A stretch of DNA of 13,881 nt from positions 1 through 13,881 of the forward strand of contig JBJKRF010000110.1 in the NCBI GenBank assembly GCA_046704785.1, given 5' to 3'. This document shows, piece by piece, positions 1 through 6,591 of the stretch. The position numbers were made by a program, and so were the translations under genes. Each line of letters starts with the position of its first letter. Position 1 is the stretch's first letter. The stretch is from JBJKRF01 sp046704785 (GTDB lineage Bacteria; Chloroflexota; Anaerolineae; Anaerolineales; Villigracilaceae). The notes below the pieces were generated by a model, which was not told the DNA's origin, ran no database searches, and saw only the letters and a program-made list of their open reading frames with translations.

Positions 1-68
1 CCCAGGACACCCCTGCGCTTTCTTTTTCGGCTTTCGCGCGGCACTTTTTTACTCGCTTTTTGTACCCA

Positions 69-167
69 GCGTTGGCTTTCGAGCCAATGCGAGCTTGTTA
101 AGAACGACTTCTTGCAGTGGAGTCAACTCTTCAAGAATGTCTCGCCAATGCGGGGCGTTTTTGTTTT
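69..167 (+). ncRNA. candidate structured RNA 3' end or leader (stem-loops plus T tract)
   Basis: Three stem-loops lie in a row. The first pairs 69-77 with 82-90 around a TTCG tetraloop (nine pairs, one G-U). The second pairs TTCTTG (109-114) with CAAGAA (132-137). It competes with a shorter hairpin, AAGAA (100-104) with TTCTT (109-113). The third is CGCC/GGCG (143-146 with 154-157), followed by a T-rich tract. All three reading frames are open or low in complexity here and none gives a recognisable protein. This could be the tail of a small RNA starting before the window, or the 3' UTR of an upstream gene. It lacks tmRNA, RNase P and SRP signatures. The family is unknown. Confidence 0.3.
143..167 (+). 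terminator. possible weak intrinsic terminator
   Basis: A short GC stem, CGCC/GGCG with a 7-nt loop, is followed at once by TTTTTGTTTT (158-167). The U tract is good but the stem is only four base pairs, so efficiency is uncertain. It would end whatever + strand transcript enters from the left and would isolate the NmrA-like gene from it. Confidence 0.4.
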
Positions 168-179
168 CTCACCCATCCA

Positions 180-198
180 ATCACCCAGGGTGGGTGAT
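180..198. promoter_or_regulatory. operator-like inverted repeat upstream of the NmrA-like gene
   Basis: The arms ATCACCCA (180-187) and TGGGTGAT (191-198) are perfect 8-bp inverted repeats around GGG. The centre is 68 bases upstream of the ATG at 257, a normal place for a repressor or activator site. An extra CACCCA copy precedes it at about 170-175. No convincing -35/-10 pair could be placed around it, so its role as an operator is inference. Confidence 0.35.
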
Positions 199-256
199 GC
201 AGCCTCACTCCGTCGAAAGGTAGCATGGATATATCTTGATGAGATGGAGGTGTCAC

Positions 257-1123
257 ATGGCGTCGAAAGAAAAGCTGCAACCTGTTTTAGTGGTTGGCGC
301 GACGGGAACTGTTGGAATGGAACTGGTTGCCCAACTCGTGCAGGACGGCTATCCGGTGCGCGCGTTCACGCGGAATCCGCAAAAGGCGGCCAAGTTCGAC
401 CGCCGCGTCGAGGTCGTCGTCGGCGACTTGAACGACCGGGAATCCCTGGCCGAAGCCATGCGTGGTGTGGAGCGGTTTTTTCTGATCACGGCTAGCACGC
501 AGCAGGATAAAAATGCGCTGTCGGCGGCTCAAGAGGTTGGCGCACGGCATGTGGTCAAAGTTTCGACCCAGGAGGCCGGTTGGACTCCCGTGGAGGGTCA
601 TGGGCATTGGCATAAGGAGCGTAAGGAACTGATCCGTGCCTCAGGCCTGGCGTGGACATTTCTGCGGCCCAGCATGTATATGAGCTTTGCGTTGTCCTGG
701 GCGCAAAGTGTACGGAACGGAGGCGTCATCCGTTCTGCCGGCGGGAGCGGCCAGTTGGGGGCAATCGATCCCTGGGACGTGGCGGCTGTGGCAAAAGTTG
801 CACTGACTGCGCCGGGTCATGAAAACGTCGCCTACGAATTGACGGGTCCCGACCTCCTGAGTTTCGGAGACATGGCAGCCGTGCTTGCGAAAGTGGCCGG
901 TCGCCCGGTGCAATACGTCGAAATCTCCGACGCCGAACAGGGGGAAGTCTTCACAAAGATGGGCGCTCCAAAGTACACGGTGGACGGTCTGTTGGAGACT
1001 TTCTCACTCGTTCGAGCCGGACGGTTTGCCTACCTGACGGAGGATGTGAAGAAGGTCACCGGGAAAACGCCGCGCACGTTCGAGACCTGGTGCCGCGAAC
1101 ATGCAGCTGCCTTTCAAGCCTGA
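257..1123 (+). CDS. NmrA-like/atypical SDR NAD(P)-binding protein
   Basis: The product is 288 residues. It opens with a Rossmann strand and the glycine motif GATGTVG (residues 14-20). R39 after the second strand would suit the NADP phosphate. GDLND (57-61) and FLRPSMYM (136-143) are typical of the NmrA/atypical short-chain dehydrogenase group that includes QorB-like quinone reductases. The classical SDR catalytic YxxxK is not evident, so it may be a redox enzyme or a nucleotide-sensing regulator; the substrate cannot be read. The ATG at 257 is chosen because GGAGG (246-250) sits 6 nt upstream; an in-frame TTG at 236 would place that GGAGG inside the gene. It lies alone behind an inverted repeat at 180-198, with a 168-nt gap before the MFS gene. 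The length is normal for the family. Confidence 0.85.
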   Translation: MASKEKLQPVLVVGATGTVGMELVAQLVQDGYPVRAFTRNPQKAAKFDRRVEVVVGDLNDRESLAEAMRGVERFFLITASTQQDKNALSAAQEVGARHVVKVSTQEAGWTPVEGHGHWHKERKELIRASGLAWTFLRPSMYMSFALSWAQSVRNGGVIRSAGGSGQLGAIDPWDVAAVAKVALTAPGHENVAYELTGPDLLSFGDMAAVLAKVAGRPVQYVEISDAEQGEVFTKMGAPKYTVDGLLETFSLVRAGRFAYLTEDVKKVTGKTPRTFETWCREHAAAFQA

Positions 1124-1199
1124 TTTCCCCTGGTTACAGGGTTCCATTGCCATCGTGCGAGTGAGACTCAAGGTTTTCTGTATGCGCAAAAATGTTCGA

Positions 1200-1254
1200 T
1201 TGACCGCTTTCGCAATAGAATCATATGACGATGCACATACCTTCTGCGTATAAA
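1200..1254 (+). promoter_or_regulatory. possible promoter region for the MFS gene
   Basis: TTGACC at 1200-1205 is a good -35 element. The bases 17-18 nt downstream (ATATGA/TATGAC, 1223-1229) are a poor -10. A better -10, TATAAA (1249-1254), has only ATGACG (1225-1230) at 18-nt spacing. The 168-nt gap argues for some promoter here, but the exact elements are unsettled. The gap also has a small hairpin CCCTG-GTTA-CAGGG (1128-1141) just after the NmrA-like stop, without a U tract. Confidence 0.35.
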
Positions 1255-1291
1255 GAAAATATGACTTCACTTGTTCGGAAAGGCGATAACC

Positions 1292-2587
1292 ATGATGGAA
1301 ACACAAGCCCCCAAAAACCCGATGCAACGTGTAATGGCATTACCCGATTTTCGTCTTCTTTTTGCGGGTACGACCACCTCGTTGTTGGGCGATCAGTTTG
1401 CGCTGATCGCTACACCCTGGCTGGTGTTGCAACTCACTGGCGATCCGCTGGTGCTGGGTACCGTTCTGGCGCTGGAAGGGATTCCGCGGGCAGTGTTCAT
1501 GCTCCTGGGCGGCGCCATCACAGATCGCCTTTCGCCGCGCATCATCATGCTTATTTCAGATGTCGTCCGCTTTGTTTTGACTGCGCTGATGGCGTTGGTC
1601 GTTTTTACCGGCGCGATCCAACTATGGATGCTGTACGCTTTTGGGCTGGGGTTTGGCCTGGTGGCCGGGTTCGCCATTCCGGCGGAAAACAGCATCGTGC
1701 CCATGCTCGTCGAGGAGCAGGATTTACAGGCGGGAAATTCCATCATGATGGGAGTCACCCAACTGGTGGGGTTTATCGGGCCGACGATCGCCGGCATCCT
1801 GATTGGAGGATACTCCAATTCATCCCTCGGCATCGGGTTGGCTTTTGCGGTTGACTCTGTAAGTTTCGCCGTCTCGGCAGCCTGTCTTTGGCTGATACGC
1901 CTGGCCAGCCAACGCGCTGGCGACTCTGAAGAAGAGAGTATTTGGGTTTCCATCCTGACCGGAACAAAGTACCTGTGGTCTGACGATGGACTGCGCTTGA
2001 TGTTCCTGGTCATTGCGGCCGTCAACTTCCTGCTGACTGGCCCTCTGATGGTCGGCATTCCGCTCTTGGCAGACCAGCGCCTGCCGGAAGGCGCGGTTGC
2101 CTTCGGTTTGCTGATGTCTGCCTATGCAGGTGGAAACCTGGTCGGCTATCTGGTGGCGGGTTCTCTGCCGCGCGCCAGTGGAGCGATCATGAGGCTGATC
2201 CTGATCGTCCTGCTGGCGGCCTTCGGCGCGGTCATCGGGGCGCTTGCCTACATCCCGTCCACCTGGGTAGATTTCGCCCTGCTGCTCTTGCTTGGGCTGG
2301 GAAATGGTTATATCGCCATCATCCTGTTCACCTGGATGCAGACGCGCACGCCCAAAGAAATGCTCGGACGGATGATGAGCCTGTTGATGTTCTCCAGCTT
2401 GGGGTTGGGGCCGGTCTCCCAGGCGGTTTCCGGCGCAGTGAGCAAGTGGAACCTTAATCTTCTGTTTGTCTCTGCGGGAGCGTTGGTGCTGTTGGTGACC
2501 TTTTGGGCAGCGTTCCAGCCGGGCCTTAAGGTGTTTAGCGAAAGTCTGACGGCGGCACCCGCTGTGGTTGAGAAAAGTGAAACATGA
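1292..2587 (+). CDS. MFS transporter, EntS/MFS_3-like exporter
   Basis: The product is 431 residues and strongly hydrophobic throughout, consistent with 12 membrane segments in the inner membrane. The N-terminal pattern DFRLLFAGTTTSLLGDQ (19-35) is typical of the DHA3/MFS_3 group, which includes the enterobactin exporter EntS and macrolide exporters. The motif A loop GGAITDRLSPR (73-83) lies between segments 2 and 3. DSVSFAVSA (188-196) is another family hallmark. A charged cytoplasmic loop (about 203-235, QRAGDSEEES) separates the two six-helix halves. Such proteins expel small molecules using proton exchange; the substrate cannot be inferred. The ATG at 1292 is chosen for AAGG 8 nt upstream; the second ATG (1295) is also possible. 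The methyltransferase gene begins 57 nt after its stop, so the two may be co-transcribed. Confidence 0.85.
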   Translation: MMETQAPKNPMQRVMALPDFRLLFAGTTTSLLGDQFALIATPWLVLQLTGDPLVLGTVLALEGIPRAVFMLLGGAITDRLSPRIIMLISDVVRFVLTALMALVVFTGAIQLWMLYAFGLGFGLVAGFAIPAENSIVPMLVEEQDLQAGNSIMMGVTQLVGFIGPTIAGILIGGYSNSSLGIGLAFAVDSVSFAVSAACLWLIRLASQRAGDSEEESIWVSILTGTKYLWSDDGLRLMFLVIAAVNFLLTGPLMVGIPLLADQRLPEGAVAFGLLMSAYAGGNLVGYLVAGSLPRASGAIMRLILIVLLAAFGAVIGALAYIPSTWVDFALLLLLGLGNGYIAIILFTWMQTRTPKEMLGRMMSLLMFSSLGLGPVSQAVSGAVSKWNLNLLFVSAGALVLLVTFWAAFQPGLKVFSESLTAAPAVVEKSET

Positions 2588-2650
2588 ACATGAATTTTGA
2601 AATTCCATCGATTGTTGATTAATCAATCAAAGAAGGAGATGAACATGAAT
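2585..2650 (+). promoter_or_regulatory. AT-rich spacer with palindrome and an 11-bp direct repeat
   Basis: The spacer before the methyltransferase holds the perfect palindrome TTGATTAATCAA (2615-2626). It also has TGAACATGAAT twice, at 2585-2595 and 2640-2650. The second copy covers the true start codon (2645); the first lies at the end of the MFS gene. It may be a regulator site within the operon or simply AT-rich coincidence. No -10/-35 pair is convincing. Confidence 0.3.
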
Positions 2651-3325
2651 ACGGTTGTCAAGAAATCCAAGGCCTATAAAGGCCTGCCTATGGAAGGTCC
2701 GATTGCTAGTTGGTATACCAAACTGACTTTGAAAGATTTGAAACGCCACAAGTTGATAGCTTCCCAACTGGTGGAAAAAATTCCTGCCGGGGGACGCGTG
2801 CTGGAGATTGCGCCGGGCCCGGGATACTTCTGCATCGAACTTGCCAAATTGGGCGATTTTCAAATCACAGGCCTCGACATCAGCAAATCGTTCGTCAAGA
2901 TCGCGAGCGAGAATGCGGCCAGGACCGGTGTTCGGGTCGATTTCCGACAGGGCAATGCCTCCGACATGCCTTTCGAAGACCAGAGCTTCGATTTCACGTT
3001 CTGTCAGGCGGCCTTCAAGAACTTCTCCGAACCCGTGCAGGCGATTGCTGAGATGTATCGTGTCCTGCGTCCGGGTGGGATCAGCGTCATCGTCGATATG
3101 CGCAGCGATGCCTCGTCGGACGAGATCGAGAGCGAACTCAAAGGCATGCATTTAGGTCGCGTTGACGAGATGATGACTCGCTGGTCGTTCAAAGGAATGC
3201 TGGTGAAGAGCGCTTACAGCGTTGACGAGATGAAAGCCCTTGTGGCCCAGACGCCCTTCGGCGATTGCAGGATCGATGCGAGCGGGATTGGCTTTCAGCT
3301 CTGGCTTGAGAAGCAAGGGCTGTAA
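2645..3325 (+). CDS. class I SAM-dependent methyltransferase (UbiE-like fold)
   Basis: The product is 226 residues. The SAM-binding motif I reads VLEIAPGPGYF (52-62), a variant in which Pro replaces a glycine of the usual GxGxG. The second acidic strand end is LDIS (77-80). The motif around MPFEDQSFDFTFC (108-120) and RVLRPGG (139-145) completes the class I pattern. It would methylate a small molecule, but the substrate is unknown. ATG 2645 is preferred over ATG 2639, because AAGGAG (2633-2638) lies 6 nt before the former and abuts the latter. It follows the MFS gene on the same strand and converges on the PIG-L gene. It is not a close copy of the methyltransferase at 4098-4901: the motif I wording and length differ. 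Confidence 0.85.
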   Translation: MNTVVKKSKAYKGLPMEGPIASWYTKLTLKDLKRHKLIASQLVEKIPAGGRVLEIAPGPGYFCIELAKLGDFQITGLDISKSFVKIASENAARTGVRVDFRQGNASDMPFEDQSFDFTFCQAAFKNFSEPVQAIAEMYRVLRPGGISVIVDMRSDASSDEIESELKGMHLGRVDEMMTRWSFKGMLVKSAYSVDEMKALVAQTPFGDCRIDASGIGFQLWLEKQGL

Positions 3326-3368
3326 ATCAATCGCAGCTTTCTGGGAGTCAGTAAGAGTACGTGGGTTT

Positions 3369-3409
3369 ATTAGGATATGGGCCGTGCAAAGCACGGCCCA
3401 TATCCTAAT
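3369..3409. terminator. 19-bp perfect hairpin between convergent genes
   Basis: Arms 3369-3387 and 3391-3409 are fully complementary around an AAA loop, with the GC-rich core GGGCCGTGC/GCACGGCCC. It sits 43 nt after the methyltransferase stop and 3 nt from the PIG-L stop, where a shared bidirectional terminator is expected. Neither side has a real U tract, so it may act as a transcription or nuclease barrier rather than a classic intrinsic terminator. Confidence 0.6.
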
Positions 3410-3412
3410 TCG

Positions 3413-4045
3413 CTACTCATCGAATTCGCCCACAATGCGCAGAATGTCGAAACCTTCGGCGAAGGGGCGCTCCGCCAGGGCGCCATGTCGTATCATCGTG
3501 GCGCGCAGCAGGGCCGGGTCGAAATAGTATTTATCTCGATAGGTCTTATATTCGGCCAGGGCCGCGAGCTTGGCCTCCACGTCCACTTCGTTGACTTCCA
3601 CCAGGAAGTGTGGAAAGAACCCGTAGGAGGAGCGCACCACGTCGAAACCAAGCAGGGTGATGCCGCGGAAAGCCCGCAGGGCCTCGTCGGTCATGGTGTT
3701 GTGATCCTGGTGGACATCCGCCTTGGAGTGGACAAAGATGATGTCGGGTTGAAAATCCTTGCGGAGTTTTAGAAAGTATTCCAGAATTTCCTGGCGGGCG
3801 TCGTGAAAGACGCGCGTGGTAAACGCTCCAACGATCACATCTTCCTTGGGGACGCCCAGCACCGCCATGGAATGATAGTGCTCATCCACGACATTTTTGA
3901 GCATAGGGTTTTTTTGATTGTCGGAGAGGGTCACACACAATACATCGGTGTGTGGCTTGATGTGGTGAATCAGCGCACCGCAACCCAGCTCGATGTCATC
4001 TGGGTGCGCGCCGAGAAAGAGCGCCCGTTTGCTATAAAAGTTCAC
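3413..4045 (-). CDS. PIG-L/LmbE family zinc-dependent deacetylase
   Basis: The product is 210 residues. The family signature AHPDDIELGCG lies at 13-23 (zinc ligands H14 and D17), and the third ligand region reads HQDHN (112-116, H112/D114/H115). This family hydrolyses N-acetyl groups from sugars such as GlcNAc-containing lipids, mycothiol precursors or antibiotic intermediates. The actual substrate here is unknown. The start is a GTG at 4045: a stop codon lies two codons upstream in frame, and no start codon is available before the catalytic motif. No good Shine-Dalgarno is visible, so translation may depend on the upstream gene. It follows the methyltransferase on the same strand after 52 nt, probably in one transcript. 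At 210 residues it is a compact, full-length member. Confidence 0.85.
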   Translation of the reverse strand: MNFYSKRALFLGAHPDDIELGCGALIHHIKPHTDVLCVTLSDNQKNPMLKNVVDEHYHSMAVLGVPKEDVIVGAFTTRVFHDARQEILEYFLKLRKDFQPDIIFVHSKADVHQDHNTMTDEALRAFRGITLLGFDVVRSSYGFFPHFLVEVNEVDVEAKLAALAEYKTYRDKYYFDPALLRATMIRHGALAERPFAEGFDILRIVGEFDE

Positions 4046-4097
4046 ATTTCACGTCCGTGATTATCTACTTATCCGCTTGCTGGAGGCCATCCGCCGT

Positions 4098-4901
4098 TTA
4101 TTTTGTCGCCAGGATGCCGCCGACGACTTTGGTCATCACCAGTTTGCCATCACACGCGAACCAACGATCGGCAACCTTCTCGATTTCCGCGATCAAGGCC
4201 TCGTATTCTTCGTGATTGTTGAACATGCTGGTCCAGAGCTTGCGGTCTTCCGAAAGCGAGGCGCGCACATAGTCGATGAAAGGCGCTATGGCCGGGAATG
4301 TGATCGGATTCTCGAAGCGATGTAATTCGGTCTTTGCAAACAGGCTTTCGATGGTCTGATAAATCTCACCTTTAAAGCGGCTGGACCCCGGCATGGGCGG
4401 AATGGGTTTATTGGTGGCTTCCTTGATGATCTCGTAGAACATCTGCTTGTTATCGGGCAGTGGTCCTGAGACGAACAGGCGTCCGCCCGGTTTCAGCGTA
4501 CGGTGCGCTTCGCCGAACGTGAAGCGCAAATCGGCGGCGTAATAGATCGCGAAAGCGCTGGAGAGCAGGTCGAACTGGTTGTCGTCAAAGGGGAAGCGTT
4601 TGTTGAAATCCAGGAACATGAACTCGATGTCCTTGTCGCCACGTTCGGCTTGTTTGGCGCGCGCCTTATCGAGCAGTTCCTCGGAAAAATCGCCACCAGT
4701 AATGTGTGTCTGGCCTTTAGTATAATCATGATACAGGAAGCACTGTTTGCCAGCGCCACAACCCACATCCAGAATATCCATGCCGGCCTGTGGCTTGAGC
4801 AGGTCAACGGTCCACTGGTCGATGTTGCGGGCTCCGTATTTTTCATGGATGTCGATGCGTGTCAGAAGGTCCTTGCTGGTTTCCTGATAATTGATTTCCA
4901 T
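4098..4901 (-). CDS. class I SAM-dependent methyltransferase
   Basis: The product is 267 residues. It has a textbook motif I, ILDVGCGAG (43-51), an acidic position in GGDFS (69-73), motif FPFDDNQFDLLSS (103-115) and RTLKPGG (134-140). The C-terminal third has no motif I recognise and probably forms the substrate cap. The start at 4901 is chosen because AGGAGAGG (complement of 4911-4918) lies 9 nt upstream; the frame stays open to 5066, but that stretch overlaps the promoter region and has no similar site. It is divergent from hisS across 245 nt and first in a likely two-gene unit with the PIG-L deacetylase. Methylation plus deacetylation of a sugar-containing metabolite is one possible joint role; that is inference. 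Confidence 0.85.
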   Translation of the reverse strand: MEINYQETSKDLLTRIDIHEKYGARNIDQWTVDLLKPQAGMDILDVGCGAGKQCFLYHDYTKGQTHITGGDFSEELLDKARAKQAERGDKDIEFMFLDFNKRFPFDDNQFDLLSSAFAIYYAADLRFTFGEAHRTLKPGGRLFVSGPLPDNKQMFYEIIKEATNKPIPPMPGSSRFKGEIYQTIESLFAKTELHRFENPITFPAIAPFIDYVRASLSEDRKLWTSMFNNHEEYEALIAEIEKVADRWFACDGKLVMTKVVGGILATK

Positions 4902-4945
4902 TAGAAGCAACCTCTCCTTGGTTGGTAAAAGTCGTGGTTCTCTGA

Positions 4946-5043
4946 GATTTCCCGTGGCGATTGGAGCAATGCGGGAGATAGCTCCTTCAATCCGTTTTGT
5001 CACGAAAACTCTCAAAGAGCCAAAGCCACGAGGATTTCCCGTG
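4946..5043. repeat. 11-bp direct repeat in the divergent regulatory region
   Basis: GATTTCCCGTG occurs at 4946-4956 and again at 5033-5043, 87 bp apart. The second copy runs into the inverted repeat at 5037-5055. Two copies of one word in a divergent spacer could be binding sites of a single regulator. Between the copies I see no gene or RNA element. Confidence 0.45.
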
Positions 5044-5062
5044 CACCGCACGGGATTATAAT
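5035..5062 (+). promoter_or_regulatory. probable hisS promoter
   Basis: A perfect -10 TATAAT lies at 5057-5062, with a poor -35 (TTTCCC, 5035-5040, 16-nt spacer). The predicted start is near 5069, giving a leader of about 78 nt. An alternative extended -10, TGCTAAAAT (5072-5080), lies downstream. On the other strand the same ATTATAAT also reads as a -10 for the divergent methyltransferase. Confidence 0.5.
5037..5055. promoter_or_regulatory. inverted repeat next to the hisS -10 element
   Basis: TCCCGTGC (5037-5044) and GCACGGGA (5048-5055) form a perfect 8-bp inverted repeat around ACC. It ends one base before TATAAT at 5057, covering the -35/-10 spacer. A protein bound here would block hisS transcription, and possibly - strand transcription too, because ATTATAAT is self-complementary. 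Confidence 0.45.
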
Positions 5063-5073
5063 ACAAACCTGTG

Positions 5074-5098
5074 CTAAAATTCAGCTTCTGAATTTTGG
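5074..5098 (+). promoter_or_regulatory. hairpin at the 5' end of the hisS leader
   Basis: AAAATTCAG (5076-5084) pairs perfectly with CTGAATTTT (5088-5096) around CTT, and two more pairs (one G-U) extend it to 5074-5098. It begins about 5 nt after the start predicted from TATAAT. It could be an RNA 5' stem or a DNA operator. No T-box specifier stem or conserved T-box bulge is visible, so a T-box is unlikely. Confidence 0.4.
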
Positions 5099-5136
5099 AA
5101 GCGTGTCATTGCAAGACGCGACCGCAGCGGCACGTT

Positions 5137-5140
5137 GGAG
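5137..5140 (+). promoter_or_regulatory. ribosome binding site that fixes the hisS start
   Basis: GGAG at 5137-5140 lies 6 nt before ATG 5147. It overlaps the in-frame TTG at 5135, so the TTG cannot use it and ATG 5147 is the likely start. Confidence 0.6.
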
Positions 5141-5146
5141 AACAAT

Positions 5147-6445
5147 ATGGCGTCCAAACCCCTCATCCAATCGGTCAAAGGCACACGCGAATTCTATCCT
5201 GAAGAGATGGCGCAGCGCAATTTTATTTATAGCAAAGTGCGTCAGGCTGCCCAGCGCTTCGGCTACCAGGAATGGGATGCGCCTTTCATCGAGTCCATCG
5301 AGCTGTACGCCGCTAAATCCGGCGAGGAGCTTGTCAAAGAACAGTCGTTTGTCTTTACCGACCGCGGCGGCGATCTGGTTACTTTGCGCCCGGAGCTGAC
5401 ACCTTCCTTGGCGCGCATGATCGCCCAGAAGCAGAACGAACTGACTTTTCCGGTGCGCTGGTGGTCATTCGGGCCTTTCTGGCGCTATGAACGTCCGCAA
5501 AAAGGCCGTGCGCGCGAATTCTTCCAGTGGAATATCGACATGTTGGGCGTCAACTCGCCTGAGGCGGATGCCGAATTGATCGCTGTTGCCGCCACCTTTT
5601 TGGAGTCGGTCGGACTCACCCCGCAGCAGGCTTCCATTTTCGTGAACAATCGCCGTCTGATGGATGCCTGCTTCGAGTCGCTGGGCATTCCGCCTGAAAA
5701 GCGGTTGGATGTCTCAAATGTAGTGGATCGTCGCGCCAAGATGGATCCGGCGAAATGGGACTCCTACGCAATGGAACGCGGCCTCGGCCAGAACCAGTTG
5801 GAAGGTCTGAAACAAACCCTCGGGGATTACGAGCTATGGCAGAAGTCCGACGAGTTGGTGCGCCTGTTCAAGGCATTGGACGCGCTGGGCGTCCGGGACT
5901 ACGTCCAATTCGATCCCAATATCATGCGGGGACTGCTTTACTATACCGGCACGGTCTTTGAAGCTTTCGACCTGAGCGGCGGTGTGCGGCGCGCCATCCT
6001 GGGCGGAGGTCGCTACGACAACCTGCTTCGCGATGTGGGCGGCGACCCGCTTTCTGGCGTGGGCTTCGCGATGGGTGATGTGGTGATCGGAATCGTCCTG
6101 CAGGAGAAAGGCTTGATCCCGCCTTTCGCGCCGAGCCCCGCGCCAGTGTTGGTGACTGTTTTCGACGAGACGCTCTGGTTGGAGTCGTATGCCCTGGCGA
6201 CGGAATTGCGGGTTGCCGGCTTGCAGGTAACCACTTATCCGGAGGCGGCGAAACTTTCCAAGCAATTCAAATTCGCCGATCGTATGGGGATGCAAGTGAC
6301 CCTGGTGCTCGGCCCCGACGAAGTTGCGAATGGGAAGGTGACTATTAAAGATTTGAAGTCTGGCGGGCAACAGACGGTTGCTCGCGCGGATTCTGTCAAG
6401 AGCATCGCGGATATTCTGCGCGCTGATCTCACACCGACTCCTTGA
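5147..6445 (+). CDS. hisS: histidyl-tRNA synthetase
   Basis: The product is 432 residues, a normal length for this class II synthetase. It charges tRNA-His in the cytoplasm. The histidine-specific N-terminal KGTREFYPEEM lies at 11-21, motif 2 WRYERPQKGRAREF at 112-125, the HisA signature RGLLYYTGTVFEAF at 261-274, GGGRYDNLL at 286-294 and motif 3 GVGFAMGD at 304-311. The C-terminal anticodon-binding domain starts at about 333 (PVLVTVFDE). The HisA signature usually reads RGLDYYTG; here Leu stands where Asp is common, which also occurs in active relatives as far as I recall. It has its own regulatory region and is followed by the separately promoted rpoB. Confidence 0.95.
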   Translation: MASKPLIQSVKGTREFYPEEMAQRNFIYSKVRQAAQRFGYQEWDAPFIESIELYAAKSGEELVKEQSFVFTDRGGDLVTLRPELTPSLARMIAQKQNELTFPVRWWSFGPFWRYERPQKGRAREFFQWNIDMLGVNSPEADAELIAVAATFLESVGLTPQQASIFVNNRRLMDACFESLGIPPEKRLDVSNVVDRRAKMDPAKWDSYAMERGLGQNQLEGLKQTLGDYELWQKSDELVRLFKALDALGVRDYVQFDPNIMRGLLYYTGTVFEAFDLSGGVRRAILGGGRYDNLLRDVGGDPLSGVGFAMGDVVIGIVLQEKGLIPPFAPSPAPVLVTVFDETLWLESYALATELRVAGLQVTTYPEAAKLSKQFKFADRMGMQVTLVLGPDEVANGKVTIKDLKSGGQQTVARADSVKSIADILRADLTPTP

Positions 6446-6465
6446 GCAGGGAAAATTCCAAGGAG
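6438..6465 (+). terminator. weak hairpin across the hisS stop
   Basis: CTCCTTG (6438-6444) pairs with CAAGGAG (6459-6465) over a 14-nt loop and includes part of the hisS TGA. What follows is CCAAAATTTAG, not a U tract, so termination is doubtful; 3' end protection is as likely. Confidence 0.25.
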
Positions 6466-6486
6466 CCAAAATTTAGAAAAATTACC

Positions 6487-6515
6487 TTGCTTAATCGAAA
6501 AATTAGTGATATAGT
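6487..6515 (+). promoter_or_regulatory. rpoB promoter, sigma-70 type with extended -10
   Basis: TTGCTT (6487-6492), a 17-nt spacer and TATAGT (6510-6515) form a good sigma-70 promoter. TG at 6507-6508 makes it an extended -10 (TGATATAGT). The predicted start is near 6522, giving a leader of about 70 nt. rpoB is therefore probably transcribed independently of hisS. Confidence 0.7.
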
Positions 6516-6524
6516 ACGAGTTCG

Positions 6525-6548
6525 CCATCATGTGAAGTGACATGATGG
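6525..6548 (+). promoter_or_regulatory. hairpin at the 5' end of the rpoB leader
   Basis: CCATCATGT (6525-6533) and ACATGATGG (6540-6548) are perfectly complementary around GAAGTG. The stem would start about three bases into the mRNA. It may protect the 5' end from degradation, act as an operator at +3, or be an attenuator. The T-rich run after it (6549-6561) is interrupted. Confidence 0.55.
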
Positions 6549-6591
6549 TTATTCTCTTTTCTGTCCATTATTCGAAGGTAGGAGAAACTTC

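Noticed and set aside
1..495. Frame 1 is open from the first base to 495, with an ATG-like start near 112
   Set aside because: It overlaps the NmrA-like gene in another frame, has no recognisable motif, runs through stem-loops and lacks a good ribosome binding site.
1820..2626. Long open frame (268 codons) antisense to the MFS gene
   Set aside because: The Gln/Arg/His-rich composition is typical of the reverse complement of a hydrophobic gene; it has no motif and no start context.
4902..5066. N-terminal extension of the - strand methyltransferase to 5066
   Set aside because: The extra 55 residues match no methyltransferase pattern and overlap the regulatory repeats; a good ribosome binding site supports the start at 4901.
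5063..5146. T-box leader upstream of hisS
   Set aside because: The leader is too short and lacks the conserved T-box sequence and antiterminator; ACCGCAGCGG resembles it only superficially.
5257..6100. Leu for Asp in the HisS HisA motif (RGLLYYTG) as a defect
   Set aside because: All other catalytic motifs are intact, and variation at this residue is, as far as I recall, seen in other functional HisS proteins.
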